From Gemmatimonadales bacterium (GTDB lineage: Bacteria > Gemmatimonadota > Gemmatimonadetes > Palauibacterales > Palauibacteraceae), in the NCBI GenBank assembly GCA_009838765.1, contig VXQX01000080.1, positions 171,403 to 228,086 on the forward strand: a stretch of DNA of 56,684 nucleotides, written 5' to 3'. Below the pieces are notes generated by a model that made no database searches, was not told where the DNA came from, and saw only the letters and a list, made by a program, of their open reading frames with translations. How positions within the stretch are numbered: the stretch's first letter is position 1; each line of letters opens with the position of its first letter. Below, piece after piece: positions 23,613 to 31,838 of this stretch. The translations under genes and the position numbers were made by a program.

Positions 23613-26600
23613 TCACGCGCGCAACCAGTTGTGTGCGAAGCGCACGAACCAGGAGGCTCCGGCCGACCGCAGGAAGCCGCGGGCCTCGCGTTGATCGCCG
23701 CGCCCGTGGGGTGAGGAATAGGTGCCGGCCAACACTCTCAGTTTCTCGGCGCTCAGTCGGTCGATCTCGGCGGTATGGTCTGCAGCTTCGATGAGATCGG
23801 CGACGGTTTCCCGGGGGTCGCGAGTACCCATTGCCGCGGCACGAAACCAGGTCACCAGGTAGAGATCGTTCTCCCCGACGCCATTGGAGCCATCCCCCAG
23901 CAACTCGAGGCAGGCATCCACCTCGCGCTGGTCGTCATCGGTCATGGCCAGGAGGCCGGTGAGTGCCCATGCTTGCGCCCCGAACGGATGTCGGCCCGTG
24001 AGCCCGGGACGCCGGAGTAACGGCTCCATATAGTCTCGGCAACGAGCGTAATCCCCCTTGAAGAAGAAGCACTGCGCCTGATTCAGGAGCGCGCAGGCCC
24101 GGGCTTCGGGTGGAGTCTCAAGCGCCTCGTCCATTTCGCGGCAGCGGCCGAGTTCATCGAGCGCCCGCTCGAAGTTGCCGAGTTCGAGCAGGACCGCGCC
24201 CAGGTTATTGAGGTTCGCGGACTCATGTCGGTTCTCGTTGTGGGTCTCGGAGGTGTCTTCCAGCAGCTGGAGGGCATCGTGAAGACGCGCCCCTCGCATG
24301 GCCACCCAGAACTCTGCGGCGGTGGCGGCCCTGAGGCCCTCGTAGCCGAGTCGGCCGAGCCCGTGACGGTAGGTCTCGAGAGCCAGGCGAGCCTCCGCGA
24401 GACCGCTTCGACCTCCAACCCGATGGAAGAGGAGCCGAAACGCATCGCACCAGACTCCCGCGTAGTCGGCGTCCTCCCGGACGATCCTGCGGAGATGCAC
24501 GCGGATCCTCTCGAAACCGGGGTTCCCGGCGCGCCGGGGCTCGGCGTCCATCGCCTCGAGTACGGCCATCTGCACGGCCAGCGCGCGGAGGAGGGCCGGA
24601 TCGGTCGCCTGACTGCGAGCTTCCGCCAGATTCCGTCGGTGCAGCCCCGTCGCGAGGCGATCCCCCGTCGCCACGTCCGCCCGCGCCAACGCCAGTTGGA
24701 CGCGACTCAGGTCGTTCCCCGTCTCCGCGACGGCGGCGATCTGGTGCAGCACGCTCATCGCCCGCCGAAACCTTCCTCGCTGAAACTCGGCCTCCGAGAG
24801 GAGGAAGCCGGAGCGCAGGCGGTCGGCGCCGGCCGTAGCATGCTCGAACGCCAACGCCGCCGCCTGGCCCGCTACCGGAGACCGGCCTCTCCGCAAGGCC
24901 TCCTGCGCCACCTCGCAGGCCACGCTGAAGCCACGAGAGGACTCTCCGGCCGCGGCGAACTCGGAGGCGGCCGCCGCACGCGCGCCGAGACCGGCGTTCT
25001 CGAGGGTACGGGCCGCTGCACGGTGTACCTCCGTCCTCTCGTCCGGCGGCAGACTCCACGCGAGCACGGTGCCGGCGAGAGGGCGGCTCACCGTCCATTG
25101 GCCGGTCTCGGAGTGTAACCAGCCCTTGGCCCGGAGCCCTTCGAGGGCATCCCGACTCGAATGTCCTGCCACGACCGATTCGGCGTATGCGCGCGCAGGG
25201 TGCGTAAGCAGTGCCAGCGTCATCGCCAGCCGTTCTTCCGGGAGCGAGAGGGTCTCCAGTTGATCGCCGACGAGCGACCGAACTTCGGCAGACCGCTCGT
25301 AGGCCAATCGCCCGCCCGATTCACGGTCGCTTGCGGTCGTGGGGCTGAAGCCGTGACGCAGCCATGCCCTGAGAATGGCTCTAGCCAGAGCCGGGTTCCC
25401 TCCCGAGAGCCTCGCGCTTTCGATCGCCTGGCGAGGACTGCATTTCCTCTCGCTGGTCTGAATCGACGCCGCACACGCCTCGGTGGTGAGTGGATCGAAG
25501 GGGATGGTGAAGTCGACCAGACGCGCGGCTTCCGCCTGTCGAGCCACCGCCGGGTTCGAGAAGCCGACCACCATGGCGCCCGGGAAGTCTGCGCTCCGCA
25601 TCGCCTCATCGACGGCGGCCCAATCCCGAACATCGGCCCTGATGACGATCAGCCGGGTCTTTCCGGGGTATCGGCCCAGCTCCAGGGCCAGATTCTCCCG
25701 CGTCCCCGCAAGATCCGGCGAAAGCCACTGCACCAAGCCGCCCCCGCCGCGTACGAAGCGGGCGAAGTGCCGCACCACGTCTTCCCGCCCGAACCCGCGC
25801 TCGCCGGCCAGGACCAACCGTACCGGCGCGGCGCGGGACGAACGGAGTGCGAGGCTCAGTTGGCGGAACTCGCCTCCTCGATCCGACACCTGCGGTTTGT
25901 GGCGCTCGCGGAGGACGGGCGGCGCGGCGTCGAACTGGCTTCTGGCCCACGCCGCCGTTTCCGTCAGAGTGTCGGCGCTGGCGACCCAGCCGCATTTTTC
26001 CAGCGCTCGGTAGTAGGCGAGGGCGGAGGCGTAGTCGCCCTTCATGCACAACGCACGCATGAGGGTGCTGTGCGCGTGTTCGTCGAACTCGTTTTGTCTC
26101 ACGATCCGGAGCGCGGCGAGGCACGCCTGGTCCCAATCGCCTCTCTCCTCGGCCGCCTGTTGTACGTTCTTGAGCGCCATGGCGACGAGGACGCGGCAAC
26201 GCTCTCGTTCGCCATCCAGCCAGCGCTCGAACTCGTCGACTCCCATGTTGAGCAGGCCGGGGGCGAACTCTCCCCGGTACAGATCGATGACGGTCTCGTG
26301 GTCCCCGGCCCGGAAAGCCCGTTCGAAGGCATCGAGTTCGTAGGTGACGCGCTGCGGTACGAGCCGGACCGTGCTGGCGTCCACGGCGATCACCGGACCC
26401 ATGGACGACCGGATGTCGTAGAGCGCCTGGCTGAGCGAGTGTCGCGCCTTCCGGTCGCGACTATCCCAGAGCAGATCGGCGAGCTTCTCCCGCATGTGAA
26501 CGGTTCCGGGATGCGCCACGAGATAGAGCAGGAGCCCCATGTGCTTCCTTGACCGCAGCGTGATCCTCGCCCCGCGTGCGTCCGAGGCCGCGACCTCGCC

Positions 26601-26621
26601 GAAGCAGCGCAACGTGAGCAT
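23613..26621 (-). CDS. SARP/BTAD-type large transcriptional regulator
   Basis: A 1002-residue cytoplasmic regulator. Residues 1-95 are an OmpR-like winged helix (LRCFGEVAASDARGARITLR, REKLADLLWDSRDRKARHSL). Residues 96-235 form the bacterial transcriptional activation domain of TPR-like helices. From about 265 there is a STAND/AAA-like ATPase region, but its P-loop reads GERGFGRED (273-281), lacking the Lys and Ser/Thr needed for phosphate binding. The last 400 residues are helical repeats with TPR character (NNLGAVLLELGNFERALDEL). Regulators of this kind often control secondary metabolism or secreted products, but the target here is unknown. It stands alone on its strand and has its own AT-rich leader with two palindromes. 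Confidence 0.85.
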   Translation of the reverse strand: MLTLRCFGEVAASDARGARITLRSRKHMGLLLYLVAHPGTVHMREKLADLLWDSRDRKARHSLSQALYDIRSSMGPVIAVDASTVRLVPQRVTYELDAFERAFRAGDHETVIDLYRGEFAPGLLNMGVDEFERWLDGERERCRVLVAMALKNVQQAAEERGDWDQACLAALRIVRQNEFDEHAHSTLMRALCMKGDYASALAYYRALEKCGWVASADTLTETAAWARSQFDAAPPVLRERHKPQVSDRGGEFRQLSLALRSSRAAPVRLVLAGERGFGREDVVRHFARFVRGGGGLVQWLSPDLAGTRENLALELGRYPGKTRLIVIRADVRDWAAVDEAMRSADFPGAMVVGFSNPAVARQAEAARLVDFTIPFDPLTTEACAASIQTSERKCSPRQAIESARLSGGNPALARAILRAWLRHGFSPTTASDRESGGRLAYERSAEVRSLVGDQLETLSLPEERLAMTLALLTHPARAYAESVVAGHSSRDALEGLRAKGWLHSETGQWTVSRPLAGTVLAWSLPPDERTEVHRAAARTLENAGLGARAAAASEFAAAGESSRGFSVACEVAQEALRRGRSPVAGQAAALAFEHATAGADRLRSGFLLSEAEFQRGRFRRAMSVLHQIAAVAETGNDLSRVQLALARADVATGDRLATGLHRRNLAEARSQATDPALLRALAVQMAVLEAMDAEPRRAGNPGFERIRVHLRRIVREDADYAGVWCDAFRLLFHRVGGRSGLAEARLALETYRHGLGRLGYEGLRAATAAEFWVAMRGARLHDALQLLEDTSETHNENRHESANLNNLGAVLLELGNFERALDELGRCREMDEALETPPEARACALLNQAQCFFFKGDYARCRDYMEPLLRRPGLTGRHPFGAQAWALTGLLAMTDDDQREVDACLELLGDGSNGVGENDLYLVTWFRAAAMGTRDPRETVADLIEAADHTAEIDRLSAEKLRVLAGTYSSPHGRGDQREARGFLRSAGASWFVRFAHNWLRA

Positions 26622-26693
26622 GTTCCTCCCTCCCGCGGTAGGGTCCTTGGCGCCGGTCGTTCCGTCGTCTGGAAACTACGGAGAGGTATGCAC

Positions 26694-26718
26694 TTGATAT
26701 CAACACGTTGTGCCACAA
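26694..26718 (-). promoter_or_regulatory. Two palindromes upstream of the SARP-type regulator
   Basis: TTGATATCAA (26694-26703) is a perfect 10-base palindrome, and TTGTG-c-CACAA (26708-26718) a perfect 11-base one, four bases apart. They lie 73-97 bases before the regulator's ATG, in a markedly AT-rich island. Their position fits an operator, perhaps for autoregulation. No clear -35/-10 pair was assigned. Confidence 0.45.
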
Positions 26719-26789
26719 TAAGATAATGGCGTTCTGGCGGAGCCCCCACGGCGCCTTCATCCCCCGAAGACGAGGGGAATCGGCGACAG

Positions 26790-27077
26790 CTACCGGCGCG
26801 TGCGGAGCGCCGTCAGGATGGCTTCCTCGATCTCGTCCAACAGATCCGGCCAGTCGAGCGTTGCGGTCTTCGTCACGGTGATGAAGTTCTCGACGATGAG
26901 CAGGGCCCGGACTCCGTCCACCTTGAACAGGCGCGCCGCGAGCGGGTCCTCGGCGGCGGACTCGGGATCGAAGTAGCTGCGACTCCCTTCGCCGGGGATG
27001 TCGTCGTTCAGCACGAACTTCGCCGCGTGCGGGTTCGGCGTGCCCTCAACGGTGATCTGGATGTCGGAGTCTGTCAT
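26790..27077 (-). CDS. Nfu/NifU N-terminal domain protein
   Basis: A 95-residue protein consisting of the Nfu N-terminal (scaffold) domain only: ITVEGTPNPHAAKFVLNDDI is the typical opening (PNPxxxKF), and LAARLFKVDGVRALLIVENF with ITVTKTATLDWPDLLDEIEE completes the fold. The C-terminal CxxC domain that carries the Fe-S cluster in full Nfu proteins is absent, so it cannot assemble a cluster in that way by itself. ATG 27077 is chosen because the domain begins there; the open frame upstream to 27476 is antisense to the next gene. A role in Fe-S delivery is the family expectation. Confidence 0.85.
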   Translation of the reverse strand: MTDSDIQITVEGTPNPHAAKFVLNDDIPGEGSRSYFDPESAAEDPLAARLFKVDGVRALLIVENFITVTKTATLDWPDLLDEIEEAILTALRTRR

Positions 27078-27209
27078 CGGGTCCGGAGTTGGCGGCCGTG
27101 GAACGATCCGTTTGAGTATCGGCGGGCTGGGCTCGCTCGCAAGGCCTCCTTGCCCGGACTTCCGCCCGCGGGCACGATGCGAACGCGGACTCTCCGACCT
27201 GGATGATCC

Positions 27210-30014
27210 ATGATCGATCGCAGGCAACCCGGACTCGGCGTCGCCCTTCCGGCGGCGGCCGTGGCGGTCGTGGCGACCCTCGCGGGGGCTGCGGCGGCGG
27301 CGGCGCAGTCGGATCGCGCCCGCCGGGCGCCGGATCGCGTCCTCGCCTTCCCGGCCCCGGTGGGAGAGGAACGGCTGGACGTGGACCGCGGGGCCATGGG
27401 CGCCTGGTACCGCATCCGCAAGCTCGCCACGACCGCGAGCCTGCTCCACATCACCGCCCATCCCGACGACGAACATGCCGGCATGCTCACGCTGGCCAGC
27501 CGGGGGTGGGGTGCCCGGACGGCCCTCCTCAGCCTCAACCGCGGCGAGGCCGGGGCGAACGCGATCGGCCCGGAACTCTTTGACGCGCTAGGGCTGATCC
27601 GCACGCGCGAACTCGTCCTCTCCGGCCGCTACTACGGCCTGGACGACCTCTACTTCACGACGGCGGTCGACTACGGCTACTCGAAGTCGGTGGACGAAGC
27701 CTTCCGCAGTTGGGACCGGGAGGCGGTGCTGGAGGACATGGTCCGTGTCATCCGTCTCAACCGGCCGCTCGTTGTCGTGAGCCGCTTTCACGGGTCGGCG
27801 CGAGATGGGCACGGCCACCACCACGCGGCGGGGCTGCTGACGCCGGAAGCCGTGGCCGCGGCCGCGGACCCTACGCGCTTTCCGCGCCAGATATCCGGAG
27901 AGGGGCTCCGGCCCTGGCGGGTCCTCCGCACCTTCCGCGGAGGGGTTCGCGTCGACGAACCGTACGATGTGGAGGTGAACGCGACCGGGATGAGCCCGTG
28001 GCTCGGCGATACGTACCAGCGCTGGGCCAGCCGGGGGCTCGGCCTGCAGCGTTCCCAGACGGCTGGGCGCGTGCGGACGGGCGGCGGCCGCTATTTCTAC
28101 GAGCACGTTGACGGCACCGGCACCGGCACCGGCGGCGGGACGGGGACGGCGACCGGAATCGCGGGTTCGTTCTTCGCGGGACTCGACTCGACGCTGAGGG
28201 GACTCCCCGCGCTCCTGAGCGAGGCGTCCTCTCCCGAGGCGGACTCACTGCTCGCTGAACTGGACCGCCTCATCGGCGCCGCGGCGGAGGCGTTCGACTT
28301 CCGCGATCCGGGGCGCGCGGTTGACGACCTGGCCCGGGGGCTGGGATGGGTCCGGGCGGCGATCACCGCGCTGCCGGACGCTCCCGAGACGCGGTTTCAC
28401 CTCTCGCTGAAGGAGCGGCAGTTCGAGGAAGCCGTGCTGGCCGCGAGCGGGACGACCGTGTCCGCGGAGCTTGCGGGCGGCCCGGCGGCCGGCGGTGAGG
28501 CCGTCCTGGCGCCGGGCCAGACGGCGGCGATCCACCTCCGGGTCGAGCCGGCGGCGTCCGCGGACGGCGAAGGGGTCACGGCCTGGATCGCGAGCCGTGG
28601 CGGCGAGATCCTGGCGCCGCCGAGGCGGATCGCGCGTCGGCCGGATGGCTCGACCGAGGGGATCGAGGTCCGGGTTCCGACCGCGCCCGCCGCACCGTAC
28701 TTCGGACGCGGGGACGTGTCGGAGAACCACTATCAGGTATCGGACTCGGCGGACCTGCATCTCCCGTGGCGTCGTCCGGCGCTGGCGGCGGGCGTCGAAC
28801 TCGCCATCGCGGGGCACGCCATCGTGCGCACGGTTCCGGTGACGGCCTCCGTCGCGCGCCTGCCCTACGGCTCCGTGACGCGGAGGGTGGAGGCGCTGCC
28901 GGTCCTCTCCGTTTCCCTGGCGCCGGGCGTGGGCATCGTGCCCGTGGACGGCGCGGGCGAGGGGGGCGGCGGCGGCTCGGCCGGAGGGCCGCCCGCGGCG
29001 CCCATGGAAATACGCGCGCGGGTCGTGGCGAACGCGGCGCCTCTCTCCGCCACGGTTCGCCTCGAACTGCCGGAGCGGTGGACGACGGTCCCGGGCACTC
29101 CCGACATCGTGGAGCACGACTTCCGCACTCCGGGCGAGATCGTGGACGCGGCGTTCGTCATCGCGCCGCCTGCCAGCTGGCGAGGCGAAGCCGAGGTCAC
29201 GGCCGTGGCCCGCGCGCGGGGAGAGGACTACCGCCGGGGTTACCGGACCATCGAGCATCGGGACCTGCCGCTCGCGCGGCTATGGCGCCCGGCCCGCATG
29301 CCGGTCCGGTCGGTGCCCGTCGCCGATCTGGAGGGCGTGAGGGTCGGCTACGTGATGGGGGTCGGCGACGAAGTGCCGGCCGGGATCGAGGCGCTCGGCG
29401 CCACGGTAGAACTCCTGGATGAAGCCGCCCTCGGGGAAGTGGATGCGGGCGCTGCCGCCGGTTCCGGCGAAGAAGCGGGGTTCCACGCGATCGTCGTGGG
29501 CACCCGCGCCTACGCCGTGCGCGAAGACCTCGTCGAACACAACTGGCGTCTCCTGGACTACGCCCGCGGGGGCGGGCACCTCATCGTCCTCTACCAGACG
29601 CAGGAGTACGTGCCCTCGGAGATGGCGCCGTATCCGGCTTCTCTTCCGCGGGGAGCGGAGGAAGTGTCGGAGGAGGACGCGCCCGTCCGCCTGCTCCGGC
29701 CCGGCCACGCCCTCATGACCGCGCCCAACCGCCTCTCCGAAGCCGATTTCGATGGATGGATCGAGCAGCGCGGCTCCAAGTTCTTCTCCGAGTGGGATCC
29801 GGCGTACACCCCGCTCGTGGAGACGCACGACGCGGGCCAGGTTCCCCAGGAGGGCGTGTGGCTCACCGCCCCGGTGGGCGAGGGGCGCTACACCTACCTC
29901 GCGCTCGCCCTCCACCGGCAACTGCCCTACGGGGTGCCGGGCGCCTACCGCATCCTCTCGAACGTCCTCACGCCTCGCGGGGCATCGGCGCCCGCGCCGG
30001 ACGGAGACCGCTGA
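27210..30014 (+). CDS. Exported PIG-L family deacetylase with C-terminal GATase-like domain
   Basis: A 934-residue exported protein (signal LGVALPAAAVAVVATLAGA...AAQ). The catalytic PIG-L/LmbE fold is at about residues 70-260, with the zinc motif AHPDDEHAG (83-91) and the second ligand region GHGHHHAAG. PIG-L enzymes remove the N-acetyl group from GlcNAc-containing substrates. A Gly-Thr linker (about residue 308, from GGCACC repeats near 28113-28131) leads to a helical part, two likely beta-sandwich regions with Gly/Pro-rich spacers, and a C-terminal class I glutamine-amidotransferase-like fold (VRVGYVMGVGDEVPAGIEAL, FHAIVVGTRAYA). First gene of an operon with a symporter three bases downstream and a GH4 enzyme, suggesting deacetylation of an amino-sugar glycoside outside the cell. 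Confidence 0.88.
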   Translation: MIDRRQPGLGVALPAAAVAVVATLAGAAAAAAQSDRARRAPDRVLAFPAPVGEERLDVDRGAMGAWYRIRKLATTASLLHITAHPDDEHAGMLTLASRGWGARTALLSLNRGEAGANAIGPELFDALGLIRTRELVLSGRYYGLDDLYFTTAVDYGYSKSVDEAFRSWDREAVLEDMVRVIRLNRPLVVVSRFHGSARDGHGHHHAAGLLTPEAVAAAADPTRFPRQISGEGLRPWRVLRTFRGGVRVDEPYDVEVNATGMSPWLGDTYQRWASRGLGLQRSQTAGRVRTGGGRYFYEHVDGTGTGTGGGTGTATGIAGSFFAGLDSTLRGLPALLSEASSPEADSLLAELDRLIGAAAEAFDFRDPGRAVDDLARGLGWVRAAITALPDAPETRFHLSLKERQFEEAVLAASGTTVSAELAGGPAAGGEAVLAPGQTAAIHLRVEPAASADGEGVTAWIASRGGEILAPPRRIARRPDGSTEGIEVRVPTAPAAPYFGRGDVSENHYQVSDSADLHLPWRRPALAAGVELAIAGHAIVRTVPVTASVARLPYGSVTRRVEALPVLSVSLAPGVGIVPVDGAGEGGGGGSAGGPPAAPMEIRARVVANAAPLSATVRLELPERWTTVPGTPDIVEHDFRTPGEIVDAAFVIAPPASWRGEAEVTAVARARGEDYRRGYRTIEHRDLPLARLWRPARMPVRSVPVADLEGVRVGYVMGVGDEVPAGIEALGATVELLDEAALGEVDAGAAAGSGEEAGFHAIVVGTRAYAVREDLVEHNWRLLDYARGGGHLIVLYQTQEYVPSEMAPYPASLPRGAEEVSEEDAPVRLLRPGHALMTAPNRLSEADFDGWIEQRGSKFFSEWDPAYTPLVETHDAGQVPQEGVWLTAPVGEGRYTYLALALHRQLPYGVPGAYRILSNVLTPRGASAPAPDGDR

Positions 30015-30017
30015 CGG

Positions 30018-31838
30018 GTGGCGCTGACCACGCTCGACTGGGTCGTCGTCTGCGTGTACGGCGCGATCGTCCTCGCCATCGGGTTCGGGTTCGCCCGGCG
30101 GGCGGGCGGCAGCGTCGAGGACTACTTCATCGCCGGGCGCTCACTCCCCTGGTGGCTCGCGGGCACGTCCATCGCGGCCACGTGGTTCGCGACGGACGCC
30201 CCGCTCGCGACGGCCGCTCTCGTGCGCCGGCAGGGCGTGTACGGCAACTGGCTCTGGTGGTACGAGGCGGCCGGGATCCTCATGCTGACCTTCTTCTACG
30301 CGCGTCTATGGCGGCGCGCGGGCGTCCTCACGGACGCCGAAGTCATCGAGATCCGCTACGGCGGGGCGCCGGCCCGGGCGCTGCGGGGTTTATCGGCCGT
30401 CTACCAGGGCCTCCTCAAGAACGCCGTCGTCATGGGCTGGGTCATGCTGGCGATGGTGAAGTTCAGCCGCGTGCTCCTCGGCTGGGACCCCGCCGTGACC
30501 CTGGCCGTGTGCGTCGGACTCGCGCTCGCCTACACGGTCGCGTCGGGACTCTGGGGCGTCGTGGTCACCGATCTGCTCCAGTTCGTCGCCGGCATGCTCG
30601 GGGCGATCACCCTGGCGGGGATCGTGCTCACGCGCTTCGGCGGTCCGGCGGCGATGGCGGACGCGGTGCGAGCCCTTCCGCAGGCCCCGCCCGGCGCCCT
30701 CGATCTCGTGCCGACCGCCGGCACCGCCTCCTCGCTCGAGATCGTCTCCTTCCTGTGCCTCATCGGCGTCCTGTGGCTGAGGAGCGGACAGGGCGACGGC
30801 TACGTGGCCCAGCGCCTGTTCGCGACGCGGGACGAGCGGCAGGCCGTGAAGGCGTCGCTGTGGTTCGCCTTCGCGGGAACCGTGCTCCTCACCTGGCCCT
30901 GGATCGTGGTGGGGCTCGGGTCGCTCCTCGTCTTCCCGCCGGGGGCCATGGATCCGGCGCTCGCCGCCGACCCCGAACTCGCCTATCCGATGATGATCCG
31001 GGAACTCATGCCGGCCGGGCTCAGGGGGCTGATGGTCGCCACCTTCCTGGCCGCGTTCATGAGCACGATGGACACGCACCTCTGCTGGGGGGCGTCGTAC
31101 ATGGTGAACGACATCTACCGCCGTTTTCTGAGGAAGGACCGCTCCGAGCGGCACTACGTCGCGGCGTCGCGGATCATGGTCGTGCTGCTCGCGGTGGTCG
31201 CCGCGGGCGTGGCCTGGCAGATGGATTCGATCCAGCGGGGGTGGATCTACATCATCGAACTCACGGCGGGGGTCGCGCTCGTCTGGCTCCTGCGCTGGTA
31301 CTGGTGGCGGGTGAACGCGTGGGCCGAGATCGCGGCCATGGCCGGCTCGGTGCTCCTCGCCAACGGGCGCGTCCTGGTGGGCGCGCTCGAGCCCGTGCTG
31401 CCCGCCGCGGCGATCCGGGCCGCGGACGGCTTCTACGCGCCGGAGATGGACCTCATCCGGGCGGTCGTCATCCTCGTCGCCTGCACCGCGCTCTGGCTCG
31501 CCGTCGTGCTCGTCACGCGGCCCGAGTCGGACGAAGTGCTGGACCGCTTCTACCGGCGGGTACACCCCGGCGGCTGGTGGCGCCGCGTGGCGGAGCGCAC
31601 CGGCGTCCGCTCCACCGACCCGCCGGCGAGCCGCATGTGGCCGGGCTTCCTTCTCGGCGCGCTCTTCGTCTACGCGAGCCTGCTCGGCATCGGATACCTG
31701 CTCACGGGCCGGGCCGGCGCGGGCGTGCTCTTGATCATCGTGTCTCTTGCGGCGGGGGCCATGACGGTGCGGATCGCGCACGCGGACACCGCCCCCGCGT
31801 CCTCGGAGACTTCCGCGCCCTCGCGGACCTCGCCATGA
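30018..31838 (+). CDS. Sodium:solute symporter (SSS family)
   Basis: A 606-residue inner-membrane protein with about thirteen to fifteen hydrophobic segments. VEDYFIAGRSLPWWLAGTSI is the hallmark N-terminal SSS motif, and RGLMVATFLAAFMSTMDTHL the conserved late helix containing the sodium-site Ser/Thr residues. GTG 30018 follows the deacetylase stop by three bases, and the gene ends with an ATGA overlap into the GH4 gene. Placed between an exported deacetylase and a cytoplasmic glycosidase, it most likely imports the glycoside or sugar released outside. Substrate cannot be read from the sequence. Confidence 0.92.
   Translation: MALTTLDWVVVCVYGAIVLAIGFGFARRAGGSVEDYFIAGRSLPWWLAGTSIAATWFATDAPLATAALVRRQGVYGNWLWWYEAAGILMLTFFYARLWRRAGVLTDAEVIEIRYGGAPARALRGLSAVYQGLLKNAVVMGWVMLAMVKFSRVLLGWDPAVTLAVCVGLALAYTVASGLWGVVVTDLLQFVAGMLGAITLAGIVLTRFGGPAAMADAVRALPQAPPGALDLVPTAGTASSLEIVSFLCLIGVLWLRSGQGDGYVAQRLFATRDERQAVKASLWFAFAGTVLLTWPWIVVGLGSLLVFPPGAMDPALAADPELAYPMMIRELMPAGLRGLMVATFLAAFMSTMDTHLCWGASYMVNDIYRRFLRKDRSERHYVAASRIMVVLLAVVAAGVAWQMDSIQRGWIYIIELTAGVALVWLLRWYWWRVNAWAEIAAMAGSVLLANGRVLVGALEPVLPAAAIRAADGFYAPEMDLIRAVVILVACTALWLAVVLVTRPESDEVLDRFYRRVHPGGWWRRVAERTGVRSTDPPASRMWPGFLLGALFVYASLLGIGYLLTGRAGAGVLLIIVSLAAGAMTVRIAHADTAPASSETSAPSRTSP

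Noticed and set aside
28113-28131. GGCACC repeats as a regulatory microsatellite
   Set aside because: They encode a Gly-Thr linker between domains of the deacetylase, which is a sufficient explanation.
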